Under the pieces are notes generated by a model. It was not told the DNA's origin. It saw nothing but the letters and a program-made list of their open reading frames with translations, and ran no database searches. Of a stretch of DNA of 55,485 nt, positions 22,000 to 34,278 are shown one piece after another. The DNA is from Chloromonas sp. AAM2 (taxonomy: Eukaryota; Chlorophyta; Chlorophyceae; Chlamydomonadales; Chlamydomonadaceae): the NCBI GenBank assembly GCA_004335635.1, contig QAXH01005270.1, positions 1,380 through 56,864 of the forward strand, in the 5' to 3' direction. How positions within the stretch are numbered: the stretch's first letter is position 1; each line of letters starts with the position of its first letter. Made by a program: the position numbers and the translations under genes.

Positions 22000-24434
22000 C
22001 ACGTCCCGCAGTTTCAGGTTTTGTACCAGCATCAAATAGCCAGTGTCGCACGGTCGCCTGCGCACGCAGGCGCCACCTTATGACAAGGTTAGTTTCTCAA
22101 AAGCGTTTCAGACAGTCTGGTTCACACGTCCAAGGTAAGAGTGCGTATGTAATGACTTACCGCACCTTCGCGTACCCCACAAGGAATCAGGATGCTCTAG
22201 CAAGCAACCCAGCTTTGAATGTATCCACTAGTGGAAGCAAACTGGTCCAAGCCCCGACACGTCCGTGGATCTTGCGAGGTCAGTTGAATGTGGTTATGTC
22301 GTGGGTTCGGAGGGAAAGCGACGGGGGTCCGGAAGGCACTTTTGCTTTTCCCTCGAGAAGGTCCGAAGAGGGAGGTGCGGAAATTACCTATCTGCACCTC
22401 CGAAGTTTTCTCATCACGGCGCTCCATGGGGTCGCGAGCCACGGCGGCCGTAACACGGCAAGAGCGGAGGCTCCGTCTCGTATGATGATGGCACAAAGGT
22501 CGACACCTGGAGTGCACACTTATAACTGCTTTGTCATGTTTTTGATGTCTCAGCAGCTGCACAACGCCCGATTCATGGCCATCATGCAAAGATGAACACA
22601 GCCGATGGACCGGCGCAACAATACTAAGTTCAAGAATTGTTTCTTTACCTTGAAAGCTCATGTTTGCTGCATCTGATCACCGCTTGACTTTTGTTGTGTA
22701 AGCTGGCATGATGGTGGTGGATGGACATAGAGTGAACATGAACATGGATGGACATTGAACATTGAACAACGTTGGTTTAAATTGTATGCCATCAGTTGTG
22801 AGCACTTGTGGCGCCGGCACATGCAATGTTGAGTGGGGCTTCAAGGCGCCTATCCACAAAACCGCAGCGAAAGTCCTGTGTTGAAATAAACCAGAGTATG
22901 TGGCTATGGAGAGTGCAACTAGAGGATGCTCACATGGTTGACAGACCCGACCCTTAGGTGTGTCGCAGTCCCCTTCACGTGTAGGTTGGACGGGTTGGAA
23001 TCCCTCCCCTCTTGTGATTGCCCTTACAGCATAGCATCATATCGGAAGGGACTGTCACTGTAGCCTTCAGCTTGTCTCATGTCGATTACATGGAAACGAT
23101 ACGGAGCAGTAAATATGTGTCAAGATGGTTTTCGCCGATGAGAATCAAATGATCTGCTATCAGCGTGTTGCTACGTGCGCCCAACAAGCAAACTAACAAA
23201 CTCGGCTCACGCCTTGGTTTGTAAATGCAATTGGTCGCGAAAAAGCCATGAGCTACCAGTGACATTGTTTATGCGAGAGCACACGCCACTCAACAGTCAC
23301 AGTCAATCACAGAAGGGGAGGAGACCAACCCGCCCCCCTAGCATGAAGGGGATTATGATACCCTAAGATCGTAGCAGACACACTACGGGTTGCTATCCTG
23401 TCCGCAAACCCCGGTCAAACAAGTCCATCACTTGTACACTCGCACTTGCTAAACTCAAAAACTCAACGCATGACAACCTCTGTGTACAGATGTCAATCAT
23501 GAAGCGTCATGCCTTGAGAAAGAAAGCCTGCCTGCCGGTAGTAGTGTACCTTGTGTGAATGAATACGAGGGCACAACAGCAAGCCTCAGATCACCCAACA
23601 CCTAACTCTGTGATACACGTGTATGCACTAGCCGCACAACGCCAGCCATCACATACACAATTGCTTGGGCTAATACATGCCTTGAGCCGTACAGTGGTTG
23701 TTGATACAAGCGATAGCTGCAACCTGGGGCCTACGAAAATACTGTTGATCTCTTGCAACATTCCCACCCGGCATGCAAGTTCGGTATGCCAGTTTGCAAG
23801 CAGGCATGACAAACACACATCTTGTATTTGCGGCCAGCCAGCATCAAGTCGACTCGTGTTCTGGAATGCATTCCTTACACCCAGCCATACAACTCCTGCC
23901 TATAGAGTTGAGTGCACAAAGATTGCCAGGTGGCATGACCACCAAGAACAGAGCTGCTGGCAGTGCTGCGACATTGCGCTAGCCACCATTGGCTTCAAGT
24001 CCCATGCAAGGCACATAACGAGCACACCAGCACCAAGACAGTGGCCCGTTTACTTCTGACTGCCCCTTTGCTTCTGACTGACAGCCCCCTAAGAGCCAAC
24101 TGTTCGCAGTACAAACAAAACGCACAGCAAGCCTGTGCTGCGCTCGGCTAAGCCCATGGTGCTGTTTGACCTATGATGGAAGGCGTGATCACTACAGCAC
24201 CACCGGAGGACCCACATGCACAACCTAGGCATCCGGTAGACCGCATAACTGCAGGACGATGAGCTACCAGCCAAATCTAATGTGCGCATGCATGGACTGC
24301 CGACATGCCTGCCTTAGTGGTGCTTGCCCTTCCAAGTGCAAGAAAGCGGGCTTACCCTGCCATGCACTGATTTAGGCATGGCGAAGGTGCCCCCCCGTGT
24401 GTGCCTTCTCCATGTGTTTGGGCACAGCTTTCTC
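22000..24434. repeat. Intergenic region with family D inverted repeats (22943-23022 and 23305-23375)
   Basis: No gene is supported in the 2.4 kb between the SGNH start and the Pumilio stop. The segment at 22943-23022, read inversely, contains AGAGGGGAGGGATTCCAACC, CGTCCAACC and GTGAAGGGGA. It recurs nearly identically at 37578-37643 and more loosely in direct orientation at 23305-23375. The pair at 22.9 and 23.3 kb faces inward like ends of a roughly 450 bp element. A small hairpin (GGAGGTGC / GCACCTCC) lies at about 22372-22402. Confidence 0.55.
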
Positions 24435-27400
24435 CTACTTCGCTCCAATGCGTTGCAAGATGCGCTTGCCATGCGGTGTGCCCCTCAAGGAAGCTACATG
24501 CGGTCGGATGGCTTCCACCATGTCGTTATGCGCACCACCATGTGCAACTGACAGGGCAGACTGCACCACGTAGTTGCCATAAGCGTCTTGTAGGAGTGTA
24601 GGCAGCAGAGGGCTGGCAATAAGTTCGCGGACGATAATCTCACGCTCAGGGTCCTGCATATGCGTACAACTATGCAAACAAAGTAAGGGAGGGTTGCATG
24701 CATAGAAGGGCGGTCAGCAACGATGCTGTGCTGTACAGGATTACACAGTCCGCTACCTAGCAAGACTGCCAAAAATGGGGTGACATTGGCTATGACGATC
24801 CCTTGATAATCGTGCAATAAAGCGAAATTCAAAGGGATGTGGGCACCACCGGATGCAAGCCCTCTCAACACTAACAATGCGACCATTCCTGGACTTCACC
24901 TTCATGCACGGGCATTGCTAATGCTGTGCTTCTGTTTCCGAGATGATGAGGTGACAACTTTTCAAGACTTACCACGCCACCCAGCTTGAGGCATTTCTCC
25001 ACGACGTTGCTGCTGAACTTCTGCATGCTTAGTTCCGCAAAGTGCCCTGCCAGCATGTGCAGTATTGCACGCGATGCCTCCACCTGCCCTAGCTCAAGTA
25101 CGTACTGCACTACGTAGTTGCCAAACGCATCCTGCAGGTGCCATATGAGATGGAACAGTGAGTCACTACCACAAGGGCTGCACGACTTGCTCAAAACACT
25201 GCCTTGCGCACAGCCAGGCACTACACAGCGAGCTTACAGCTGTATCTGCCACCAGAACCAGCCCCAGGTACAAAGCAGGTCAAGGCTACTACGTGTGCAG
25301 CTAAGTCTGCAACCAACCAGCGCTTTTTGCAACCTCTGTGAAACAAGCATGCAATTACCGACCACTCCCAGCTTAATCATAATAACTCCTTACCTGACTA
25401 AGCATGTAGGCATTCTGTGCAATGCGTGCTACAAGCTCTTCCTTCTGCGTTGGTGTGGCGAAGTCTATGCAGCGCTGCAACACACAGCAGCCATGGCGGT
25501 GCGTGGCAATGCCCACGCAATGCGCCGCTGCTGCGTCATAGATAAACTGGGAGTCCTCGGGCCCCAGGCGCTGGAGGCACCGCTGGACCACGTGATTGCC
25601 GTTGAGATCCTTGATGAGGGACACCACGCCCGCTGCAAATGCACATGCACACAACTGCAGGTTCAGCCGTAGCACAACTCTTAACCGGTGCCTGCAATTC
25701 AACCAGCGCATGTACTACCACACTGTACTGTACTGCAAACCCGGCAGCATGAAGCCAGTCACAGCAAGTGAAGTGAGGGAAACAGTAGAACATAGCAGCG
25801 ATGTGCCATGTGCTTGAGTGCATGCCTCTTCAGCTCGCCTCTTGTGCCCTGGATAACCATCAAGCCCCACATACCTCCTCGCAGCGCCTCGATGACTATC
25901 TGCCGCTGCTCCCGTGAGCTGAGCGTTTCAATGAGCTTCTGCACTGCACGTGTGCCATGTGTGTTGAGCGCCACTGTCGCAAGCTCCTGTCGGTCAGCCA
26001 CACGCCGCAGGACCTGCGGAGGAAGAGGAAGGAGCAGACGAGCTGTATTCATGACAATGTGACCAGCTGCAACCGGGGCTCTCTGTGCATCAGGACACTG
26101 AGCCTGTGTTGATCCCTTGCACATGCTAAATGATACTGACTGCTGGAGCCCTTTTCCCGTCACTGTGCCACCGATGAGCTCTTGACAAAACAGACAGTGC
26201 CGTACTTGGCGCCTACCCACCCAGCTTACCCTCCTGCCCTGCACCAGCGCCGGTTTGATCTAACCATATTTTCAATCTAACCACGACTTATGCTTTCAAC
26301 AAAACACAGTGGCCCTCTCAGCACCTTTCCACCCAGCCCATCCTGCTCGGCCCTTCAGCTCATTCATTACTTCACCGGCCTCTGACTAGAAGCTCACCTC
26401 CAGCCGCTGCTGCTCCGAGCACCTGTCCAGCAGCTTCTGCACCAGGTAGTTTCCAAACGGATCAACCATGAGCTCCACAATGCAGTCCAGCACCTCCGGA
26501 AACACAACAGCCACAGCCGCTGCACCCCCTTCATCAAACTTGCGCTGCAGAAACCGGCAGCCGTTTTGGTCCTGGGCCACTGACAGTAGCTGCCCAACAA
26601 CTTCCTCAAGTGCTTGGTACTTGAACTGGGAAGGGTCGTTGCTGCCCCCGCTGTCTGTGTTGTTGTTGTTGTTGTGATCCCGGTGGTCGCGGCTGTGTGA
26701 ATGCTGGTGGCCGCTGCCTCTCCGGTCATTGTTGCCGCCACGACTGTCTCGATCATGCATGTTATCCCTGCAAGAGGACATACAACAAGGGCCGGCATCA
26801 TGCACACAGCAATCACGACCATGAGCCTATGTATGAACCATGACGTGGATGCATGGACAAGATTGTCAGATGCAAGCTTAGTATGGCAAGATGCAAAATT
26901 GTGCTATCTATGGCAGCCAGTACAATCATGAGTCAGGCAACACAGCTCTTGCCTGTGACTTCTTACGTGTGTCGACATGTGTGACGCGTGGATACAGCTG
27001 GGATCCGCAGCTTCTGTCCATTTGGATCTGTCCTTTTTCCGAAGGAAAAAGAAAGGGGAAACTGCGTTTCCTTTTTCTTTCAGAAAAAAGAAGACGTAGT
27101 CCTCCACTTCCTTTTTCCGAAGGAAAAAGGAAGGGGAAACTACGTGGAGGGAAAGTCTTCCTCTCCACCACTTTGTTTCCCCTTCCTTTTTCCTTTGCAT
27201 GTGCGGCTACCAGCACCTTTTCAGTCACCACAGGATGCATGGATATCTGCTTCTTGCAAGGTAGTGTCCATTTGCATGTGCAGCTACTAGACGCCTGTTC
27301 AGTTGTAGCGTGCCGCACCATACCTGTCTTGCCCTTGTCCCATGTGGTCTCGGTGGTCCCGGTGGTGGTCTGGCCGACCCCGGCCCCTGTCCTGCCCCTG

Positions 27401-30240
27401 CTGCCTGCCGCCCCCGCTGCTATTGTTGCCGCCACCGCTGCCACCCCCTCGCCTGTCCTGCTGCTGCCTGTCCTGCATGCGCTTGCCGCCCCCAGACTCC
27501 CGTTCATGCATCATTCCGTTTTCTCGTGATGTGGAAGGGGCTGCTGGCAAGTGAGCATGCTGGCGGTGGTTGCCTGCAAATAAGCATGACAGGGGCACGG
27601 AGGCTGAGAAAGGACAACATGACACGTTGCTACACTGCAAATGCATGCCATGGGCAAGTTCAAATGCATGCCATGGGGTGGCCCTTTGTCATGCTGCTGC
27701 ATACTCAGGTGAATGCGCCGATGTGATTACTGTATGCTCGTGTACAGACATGACTGCCAACAAGCATATGAGTTGCTTTGATGTGCTCACCACTGGTGGC
27801 TGCAGCTGCTGCGGCTGCTGTGGCTGCGGAGATGTTGCCTGGGTATAACCCGCCTGGAAGGTGTGCGAGGTGCGCCGCTGCAGCCAGGTGCGCTCCGTTC
27901 ACTGCATAAACAACATGCATCACAACCAAGAGTCAGCAAGCATTCCACCGTCACCACTGCATGTACGCAAGACCTCTATTTTACCCTTCAACCAGCACTG
28001 TTGTCACTCTGACAGCCTGAACAGGCTGGGCACCGCTTGTCTCACTAGGCCAAACGTACCACTCTGGTCTGGTTACGCCTAGTACTATGTGATCAAGCGG
28101 GCTTGCATGCATGGCTGCAATGCAAACCCAGGCGCAGCCTCCTATGTGTTGCAAGGTAGTCTTACTACCTCTGCCTGCCTGCCTGCTGCTGCCATGTGAG
28201 CCTCGTATGTCTGGCTGAAGCAGTGCATCTCTCACCTCCAAGTGGCAGACCTGCGCCGCCACCCTGTGCCTGCATGAGCAGCGACTGTTGCGTTTGCAAC
28301 AGTGCTGCCTGATAGGCCGCCTGGTAGGCTGCCTGGTACTCCAGGGAGCTCAGGCCACCCATGGCCAGGTTGAGAGGCTGGCCACCCGGTGTCAAACCGC
28401 CCATGCCGCCATTCATCCCTTGCATGCCATTCATGCCGGGCAGGACGTTCATGCCCAAGGAGCCATTCATGCCTTGCAGCAAAGCCAGGCCTGCAGGTGC
28501 ACCATTTCCCCCATGAGTGGAACAGGGAAAATGCCAAGCATGTGACTGCTGCTGAAGACACGTTTGCATGAGTGAAACCACCATAAGCTGTGCCTGAGTG
28601 ACAACCACGTCTGCACTGACTAGAACCCGATCACAAAGCCATTCTGCAACTAGTTGCCGTGATGTGCATAAACAGCGTGGCATGAACCAAGCGCTGCACC
28701 ACCATTAGCAACCACCATCAGCAATCCCAGCTGAGCTGCCAGGTTTGCTCCATCACTCACTATCAAGAGCTGAGTTTTGAAGCTGCTGGTTCAGTAGCGC
28801 TGGAGCTACAGCTGCCGCCGCTGCTGCTGCTGCCACTGCAGATCACAACAGCGTTGAGCAAAGCACATGAGGATTGGTGTTCCATGCACGCTTTGCTGGT
28901 AAACTTGCGGGGGTCTGAATGCTGTACAAAACAGGCTACCAACAGTGACTGTCTCTGCAGGCTGTCATGCTTACCGTCATATGGCAAGGGTGTGCCTGGC
29001 TTGGACGTGGCTGGCGACCTGCCTCGTGAAGAGGGGTTGAGGTGCGATGGCATGGGTGATGCTCCGCGTACACCTGTGCCCAGGCAGGCACGATCATGCA
29101 GATGTTTGTGCTGTGTGCTGTGCAAGATGTAGTTGACAGTTGTCCTCACGCATTGACGGCAGGGCTGCACCAGTATGCATGCCACTCACTGAGCTGCTGA
29201 AATGCCTGAAGCATGGTGTCAGGAAGCCCAGCAACCTGCGCCGGACCTTGCTCATCGATGACTTCCAGCCCTGCGGCACAGAGCAGTAGCAGTGCGGCAT
29301 TGGTACTTGTTTAGCTGCATGGCAATGTGCGGATGGGCAGGTTGCTGTCACTCGTTGCCCTTACCTGGCACCCTGCCAAGCATTGGTTGGCCTCCTGGCA
29401 CGCCAGCTGCATTCATTAGCTGCTGCTGTGCATGGCTGCCCAGTCTGTGTGCATGCTGCTGCAGGAATTCCTGATATAGGGTGCGGCCCTCCAGTGGCAA
29501 CGGCGGCGGCATCTTGCGCTGCCCCGAGTACTCCATGTAGAACCTGGCATAGTCATCATCATAGCGAATGTCCGTAATGGTGTGCTCCATTGGCGTCGCT
29601 CGTGGGCCGACACCTATAGGGTCCGCAGCTCCCTGCGCGGCAGCAAGCAGTAGCAGCGAGAGGTGGTGCTACCTCCTAGGTCCAGAATGTGACTCAGCTG
29701 CAAACTCCGGGCGTCAGCTCACAGAATACAAGCTGAGCCTTTACACTGTTGCACGCCAGATACAGCAACGAAAGGAGACTGGCACACTGTTATTTGAGAT
29801 CCCTCCTTGAGTCGCACCCCGTGAGGTAGGCCCCATCCTTCTTGCAGGTGTGGAGGCGCAGATGTCGCACGAGGGATGTCTTCTAGCAGCTTAGAGAACT
29901 CACGATCATAATCCCGCCTGCGCCAGACACATCCATCACAACAAAAAGACCAAATCAAGACGAAGGGCAAGCAAGTCAAGCAGCTTAACTGCATCAAAAA
30001 CATCATAAATTGCACAATCATCTGTACGCAGCACAGCCACTTGGCGGCGAGAAGGGGCGGCGCTTGGCCCACCAAACACTTTACGCAAATCTATAGCTGG
30101 CGGCAGCCTTACCAATTCGGGCTTGTGCCGAGATTGTCTCGCACTTGCCCAGTGAACATGGCCCCAGAATCCTGCTCCAAAGCGTCGATGAATGGCGCCA
30201 GCAGGCCTTGGATTGCTCAAACGATGATCAACACGCACAC
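24435..30240 (-). CDS. Pumilio/PUF RNA-binding protein
   Basis: The C-terminal half holds a Pumilio homology domain. Exon 26767-26398 has NGCRFLQRKF and FGNYLVQKLLDRC. Exon 26013-25875 has NTHGTRAVQKLIETL. Exon 25632-25394 has NGNHVVQRCLQRLG and HRHGCCVLQRCIDFA. Exon 25131-24973 has FGNYVVQYVLELG and KFSSNVVEKCLKLGG. The last exon, 24653-24435, has YGNYVVQSALSVA and HGKRILQRIG before the stop. The phases I checked agree. These are the tri-residue-bearing helices that each read one RNA base, usually in a 3' UTR, to repress or destabilise mRNA. The N-terminal half (27.3-30.1 kb) is low-complexity: Gly/Met repeats (GMNGMQGMNGGMGG), Arg/Asp/Gly-rich stretches, Ala runs and poly-Asn. It also has FSKLLEDIPRATSAPPH near 29.87 kb, which resembles the SAPP motif of plant and algal Pumilios. 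The N-terminal start exon, about 30.1-30.24 kb, is uncertain. Confidence 0.88.
27031..27193. repeat. Purine/pyrimidine hairpin cluster in a Pumilio intron
   Basis: GGAAAAAGGAAGGGGAAAC at 27122-27140 has a perfect 19 bp inverted copy at 27175-27193. A near-perfect palindrome, CTTCCTTTTTCC-GAA-GGAAAAAGGAAG, occupies 27108-27134. A further related unit is at 27031-27061. The segment lies between Pumilio exons ending at 27324 and starting at 26767. It is non-coding. Confidence 0.85.
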
Positions 30241-30244
30241 GCCG

Positions 30245-32421
30245 AATTCTAATCGCAGTGTGGTTGTATGTGACGCCACTGCCCAGGCGCTCACATCCTC
30301 ATAACGATTCGCACTTTCGTTGAAAAACAGCAGTTTCTAACCGGGATGTATGCGCCTCTGCTGCATGCAATGCATATAGTTCTTTGGCTCCGCTTGCGGC
30401 CATGTCAGAACATCTGGCAGAGCCGGAAGGCACCCATGCAAAAATCGCCCACGCAGACAAGGCAAACTTCTTTTTTTCGCCCATGCAAGACTGCTAATGG
30501 GCGTCTGCTGAATGCCATGCATTTAGTCCTTTGCTGCGATGTCAGAACATCTTAAAGTATCTTAAACCCACCCCTCATCCTTACTGAATGTCATCCTTTG
30601 TGTCCAGGTGGGACCGTGATGTGAATGAGCGAGGTGGCAGCTGGCAGGCAGAACAGGCAGACCTGGTGTGCTCGCAAGATGACACCCCAGCATTCAAGCT
30701 GTTCAATGACACCCCCACATTCAACTGTGTTTATTGAAAACAAGCTTGGCGGGGCGAGGGAAGGCTGCAGTTCCGAGTGGTATTGAGCCCACTTTACATT
30801 GGCTTTGATGATCGCCTGTAGAACGTCAGCCCATGTAAAACGCCCATGCAAAAAAGTGTCCGTTGTGGGGAGCAAGTGTCAACCTGGGGTCGCAATTTGG
30901 ACAAGGCCAAATGGACAAGGCCAGGGCAGCCAAATTGGCCCCCACAGGCCAGTGAAACTTGCTACACAGTCATGCCACCAGTACTGGACACTGTATCTGT
31001 CTTGTCTGCCACAGTGACTCGTCAATCCACGTCATGGACTGCAGTTCAATTCAAGATATTGACGGCAGACAGGAGAAGCAACACATCCAGTGACGCTGCA
31101 GTGACGCTGCTGCCGCTGCAGTCCATCTGCAACCTGTGGAGTGCGCTGAAAAATACCAACATAACTGGGCTGGCACACAGAAAAACTGCTTTTCGTAGAT
31201 AATCATTGTGGAGTTCCAAACTACCACTGGTTTCAGTGATGGACACAAGGGTAGGCTGGTTGCCATGGAGGCATGGGCTCTTTCCTTTGCACTGGCTGCC
31301 GCTTGCTCAAATGTACTTCTAGCTCAGCTGTCCAGTAAGTTGGTGTTGTTGTTGTCGCCATCACATGCACATTTGGACCATAGGGCCTGACGAGCCTAAA
31401 TACAAATGTTAGGCAGTTCTGTGGTGGTCAAGAAATCATGGTTGAGGATTGTCCCAAAGGTTGCATGGTGACCGCACCTTGATGAAGGGCGTTGAAGGGC
31501 TTGCTCAAAGTTAAGTCTAAAGGTACATGATACAGTTAGTCTTGCCGCAAGACTGGGGCGTGGCCCATATGCCTCCATAGCTTCAGAGAGAATGACATGC
31601 CCAACATGCCAGGGATGGCATGGCCGATGGCCAGCCTACTCACACACAGCTCCCACCGGCTGAAGGACAGCCTCATGCCTTGCATTTTAGCATATGTGGC
31701 AACAGCCAGGGTTGATAGGTGTGTGTGTGGCACGCGCGTCCAGCATAAGCATGTTTGACAGGCCCACGTGCGTATGCATATCAACAACGTTGCAACAAAG
31801 CGGTCTGAGAGGTCGCTCTTTCAAGAACAGGTCGATGCACCTGTTTACAGGAGACCAGGAGATCCCGAACATTGGCGGTGCACTGGCGGGGCTTTTGTCA
31901 TGGTTTTTGATTGAGGCCATTCACCCACAGAGTCTAGGACTTGACCCCGTGGTGACCCCATGTCCCCATTCATTACTGCTGTACAGTGACTGAACAGGGA
32001 TTGTTCATCACTGCCTGGTGTGGAACTCACAGCTCATGATAAATCAGAGGACGCCATGCCTTACAAGCAGTCGGTCTCGCAAGTGTGCCGAATTAAAGCA
32101 CTTGCCATCGCTTCCTGCCCCTACTGCCCCTAAGATGTTTGACAGTATGTCAGTGCAAAGGCATGACAACCTACATGCAGCCTGGCAGCAGCATCACTTG
32201 TTCAGTCGCCACTCAAAATCCAGAAGGTCTTGAAATCTCTTCACCAGGCCATAGGGAACCAAATCCGTCCAAAGTGTGAATCCCTTCGCACTGCAGCATG
32301 ACTGTTGTCAACACCACAATGCATGATCTGGCTAGTCAGGTCAACCAAACTGCCTCTGCAGAACTTGGCGCAGGGTCTCCATGTGTTCAGGCAACCAAAT
32401 GGGGACTTAGGTCGCATATTG
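30245..32421. other. Gene-poor stretch with decayed coding-like fragments
   Basis: No intact gene. A segment at 30362-30412 is repeated at 30512-30552 (ATGCATTTAG/CTTTG...ATGTCAGAACATCT). The minus strand at about 30838-30768 encodes ADVLQAIIKANVKWAQYHSE, a peptide that recurs at 40.5 kb (separate entry). Minus frames at 31540-32290 give protein-like pieces such as GFTLWTDLVPYGLVKRF and SNMLMLDARATHTPINPGC, broken by stops. They may be remnants of an unidentified mobile element. Confidence 0.4.
30768..30838 (-). repeat. Family E repeat with conserved peptide
   Basis: This roughly 70 bp segment matches 40494-40562 inverted (TTTACATTGGCTTTGATGATCG against TTTACATTGGCTTTGACGATCG). Both copies translate in the same register as DxLQAI(I/V)KANV(K/N)W-x-x-YHSE. 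The 40.5 kb copy has a stop within it. I do not recognise the protein family. Confidence 0.6.
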
Positions 32422-32947
32422 AAAAAGGTGTTTGCCAGTTCTGGGACAATTCCTTTGTGTTTCCCAGTCCGTGTTTGAGTGCAAGTGCTATACAGTGACA
32501 GTCCCTATTTCCGAACGGCCCAAGATCCGATCAGTGTTCAATGCTGCGTTTGTAAGGGGACTCTCACCCCATGACGGCTCTCTTAACCGCCAGCATTGTC
32601 CTCTATTGCAGCGTCCATTGCCGCACCCTGGGCAATGGCCTCCAGCAATTCTACATACTGCAGGTATAAGTACTAGAGACCTTTTGAAAGCATAGAAGAG
32701 GCCACCGCACGAGCAACCTGACTTGGGACAAAGACCAGCATCATGGGGCAATCGGTTTTGCCAAAGCGCCACAAACACCACTTAACGTGTGAATAGCGTA
32801 ATGGGATTTGGTCGGATAAAGGGACAGTCACTGTACTGACAACTGCACGCACCGTGAACCACATTCAGGACAGGCGGCGCCACATTGCGACTGGTTTTAG
32901 TACAGAACACAAGAATTGTCCCAGAACTGGCAAACATCTTTGTTTTT
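32422..32947. mobile_element. Family A element (about 525 bp) containing a nested family B element (32493-32833)
   Basis: The outer ends are a pair of inverted repeats about 40 bp long: TTTGCCAGTTCTGGGACAAT at 32431 and its inverse at 32914-32935, each extended into matching flanks. Inside, CAGTGACAGTCCCTATTTCC starts at 32493 next to TA, and its inverse GGACAGTCACTG ends at 32833 next to TA. That makes a 341 bp family B element inserted in, or captured by, family A. Neither encodes a transposase. Confidence 0.75.
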
Positions 32948-33100
32948 GAAATGGCTGCTGTGTTGTTTCTGCATCCGCATTAACAAGCAGCTGCGCCCTC
33001 TTGTCTGCCAGGTATCATTGTCTGGCGACTGCCTCCAGCAAAACCCATAACTTGCAGGTACCCGTGGACAGAGCTGCATGCACAGCCCTTGCATTATGAA

Positions 33101-33232
33101 TCATTGTTATCAACGTTAGGTCGTGAAAGCACACAACCCGGAACACAAACTCAACACCTGCTCGTTTAGTCATGCTGCGCGTCACAGTGCACACAGAAAT
33201 CGTTGTTAACAACGTTAGGTCGTGTAAGAACA
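33101..33232. repeat. Direct repeat containing AACGTTAGGTCGTG
   Basis: ATTGTTATCAACGTTAGGTCG at 33106 recurs as GTTGTTAACAACGTTAGGTCG at 33203, about 97 bp apart in the same orientation. Non-coding, downstream of SF3B5. Confidence 0.5.
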
Positions 33233-33448
33233 CTCCAGAGCTGCCCAATGAGCGCAGCACCTCTTTGGCCCATTTCCTCTGGTGCATAATGCATGCTGAG
33301 TGCGCCACCCCAGGAAGACTGAGCGGAGTGCACGTGCATCTGGCTAAGCCGACAGTATGTCCAGCAGAAGCTGGTTGCAACCATCTCGTCTGCCCTCCAC
33401 TCATCGGCTGAGTTTGTGCGACTAGAACTAGTACCATCCAGTGCTGGT

Positions 33449-34051
33449 CTATTCGCTGGCAGGTTCGGAAGCATCCGCCATCTCAGCGTCCTCGTCCTTG
33501 GTGGCTGGTGGAATGCCACATGGAAGCAGCATCTTCTGCAAGAAGTTGTATCTGCAGCATGACCCAGACAAGCGCATGCCATGTGAGCCTTGCTCCAATG
33601 CACAAACCTGTCTTTGATCTGCTGGCGTTCGCAAGTGCTGCCTGGCATGCTGGTGGTTGTGAAGCTCAACAACAAGGTCCGTCACCCATCATCTGGACAT
33701 GCCACTGTGCAGCACGCATGCGCTTGGCTACTACGTGTCCACGTACTCTGGTGCAGACCATCACCAGGTTCTATTTGCGTAGCCAAGAAGGCTAAGTCAA
33801 TGATTTGCCAAGCTCGGACGTGCTGGCAAGTAACAAGCATGCACTCACTTTGTCCTGCCCACAGACTCGTTCTCCACCAGCGCAAAGTACGAGAGCAAGT
33901 TGTGGTGTCCAATGTAGGACGAGTAGCTATCCCTGTGCATGTTGAGGGCCCATTCGAACTTGGTCAAGTCAGCATGCCCGGTGCCTACATACTTAGCTTG
34001 AAGGTGCTCTATCTGGCTGTTGATATTGATACGGTCTGACTGGGTTGCCAT
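33449..34051 (-). CDS. SF3B5: Splicing factor 3B subunit 5 (SF3b10), 2 exons
   Basis: Minus-strand exons 34051-33849 and 33551-33449 join in phase to 101 residues. Exon 1 contains INSQIEHLQAKYVGTGHAD, then FEWALNMHRDSYSSYIGH and LLSYFALVENES. Exon 2 continues YNFLQKMLLPCGIPP. These align along the whole length of human SF3B5 (86 residues). That small protein sits in the SF3b complex of U2 snRNP and supports branch-point recognition; I take this role from the family. The algal protein has a longer acidic tail (KDEDAEMADASEPASE). It diverges from the dapB gene, with about 170-230 bp between the two start codons. Confidence 0.95.
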
Positions 34052-34278
34052 CTTGACTTAGACGGCCAGAAGAAAGGAGAAACAATGCGACAGCCCAAAC
34101 TCGCAGGCCAGCAGTCCGGGAAACCCGCGAAAACTCCGCACATGCTGCATGTGCTTGGCTGGCGGGATCCAGCCAAGGATCCAGCCAGGGCAGCGGGACA
34201 GGTATCCCAAGGACTTAATTGCCACACAGCTTGCTTGCTTCTCTTTGGCTGGCGGGCGCAGCCGTCCCACTGATCATC
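34052..34278. promoter_or_regulatory. Putative shared bidirectional promoter of SF3B5 and dapB
   Basis: The two genes start head to head with 167 bp (start at 34219) or 227 bp (start at 34279) between ATGs, so one short region must serve both. GGATCCAGCCA occurs twice in close tandem near 34166-34187. No TATA box was identified. This is inference from gene order only. Confidence 0.5.

Noticed and set aside
31540..32290. Minus-strand protein-like frames between Pumilio and SF3B5
   Set aside because: They look coding-like in short pieces but are broken by stops and match no family I recognise; recorded only as possible debris.
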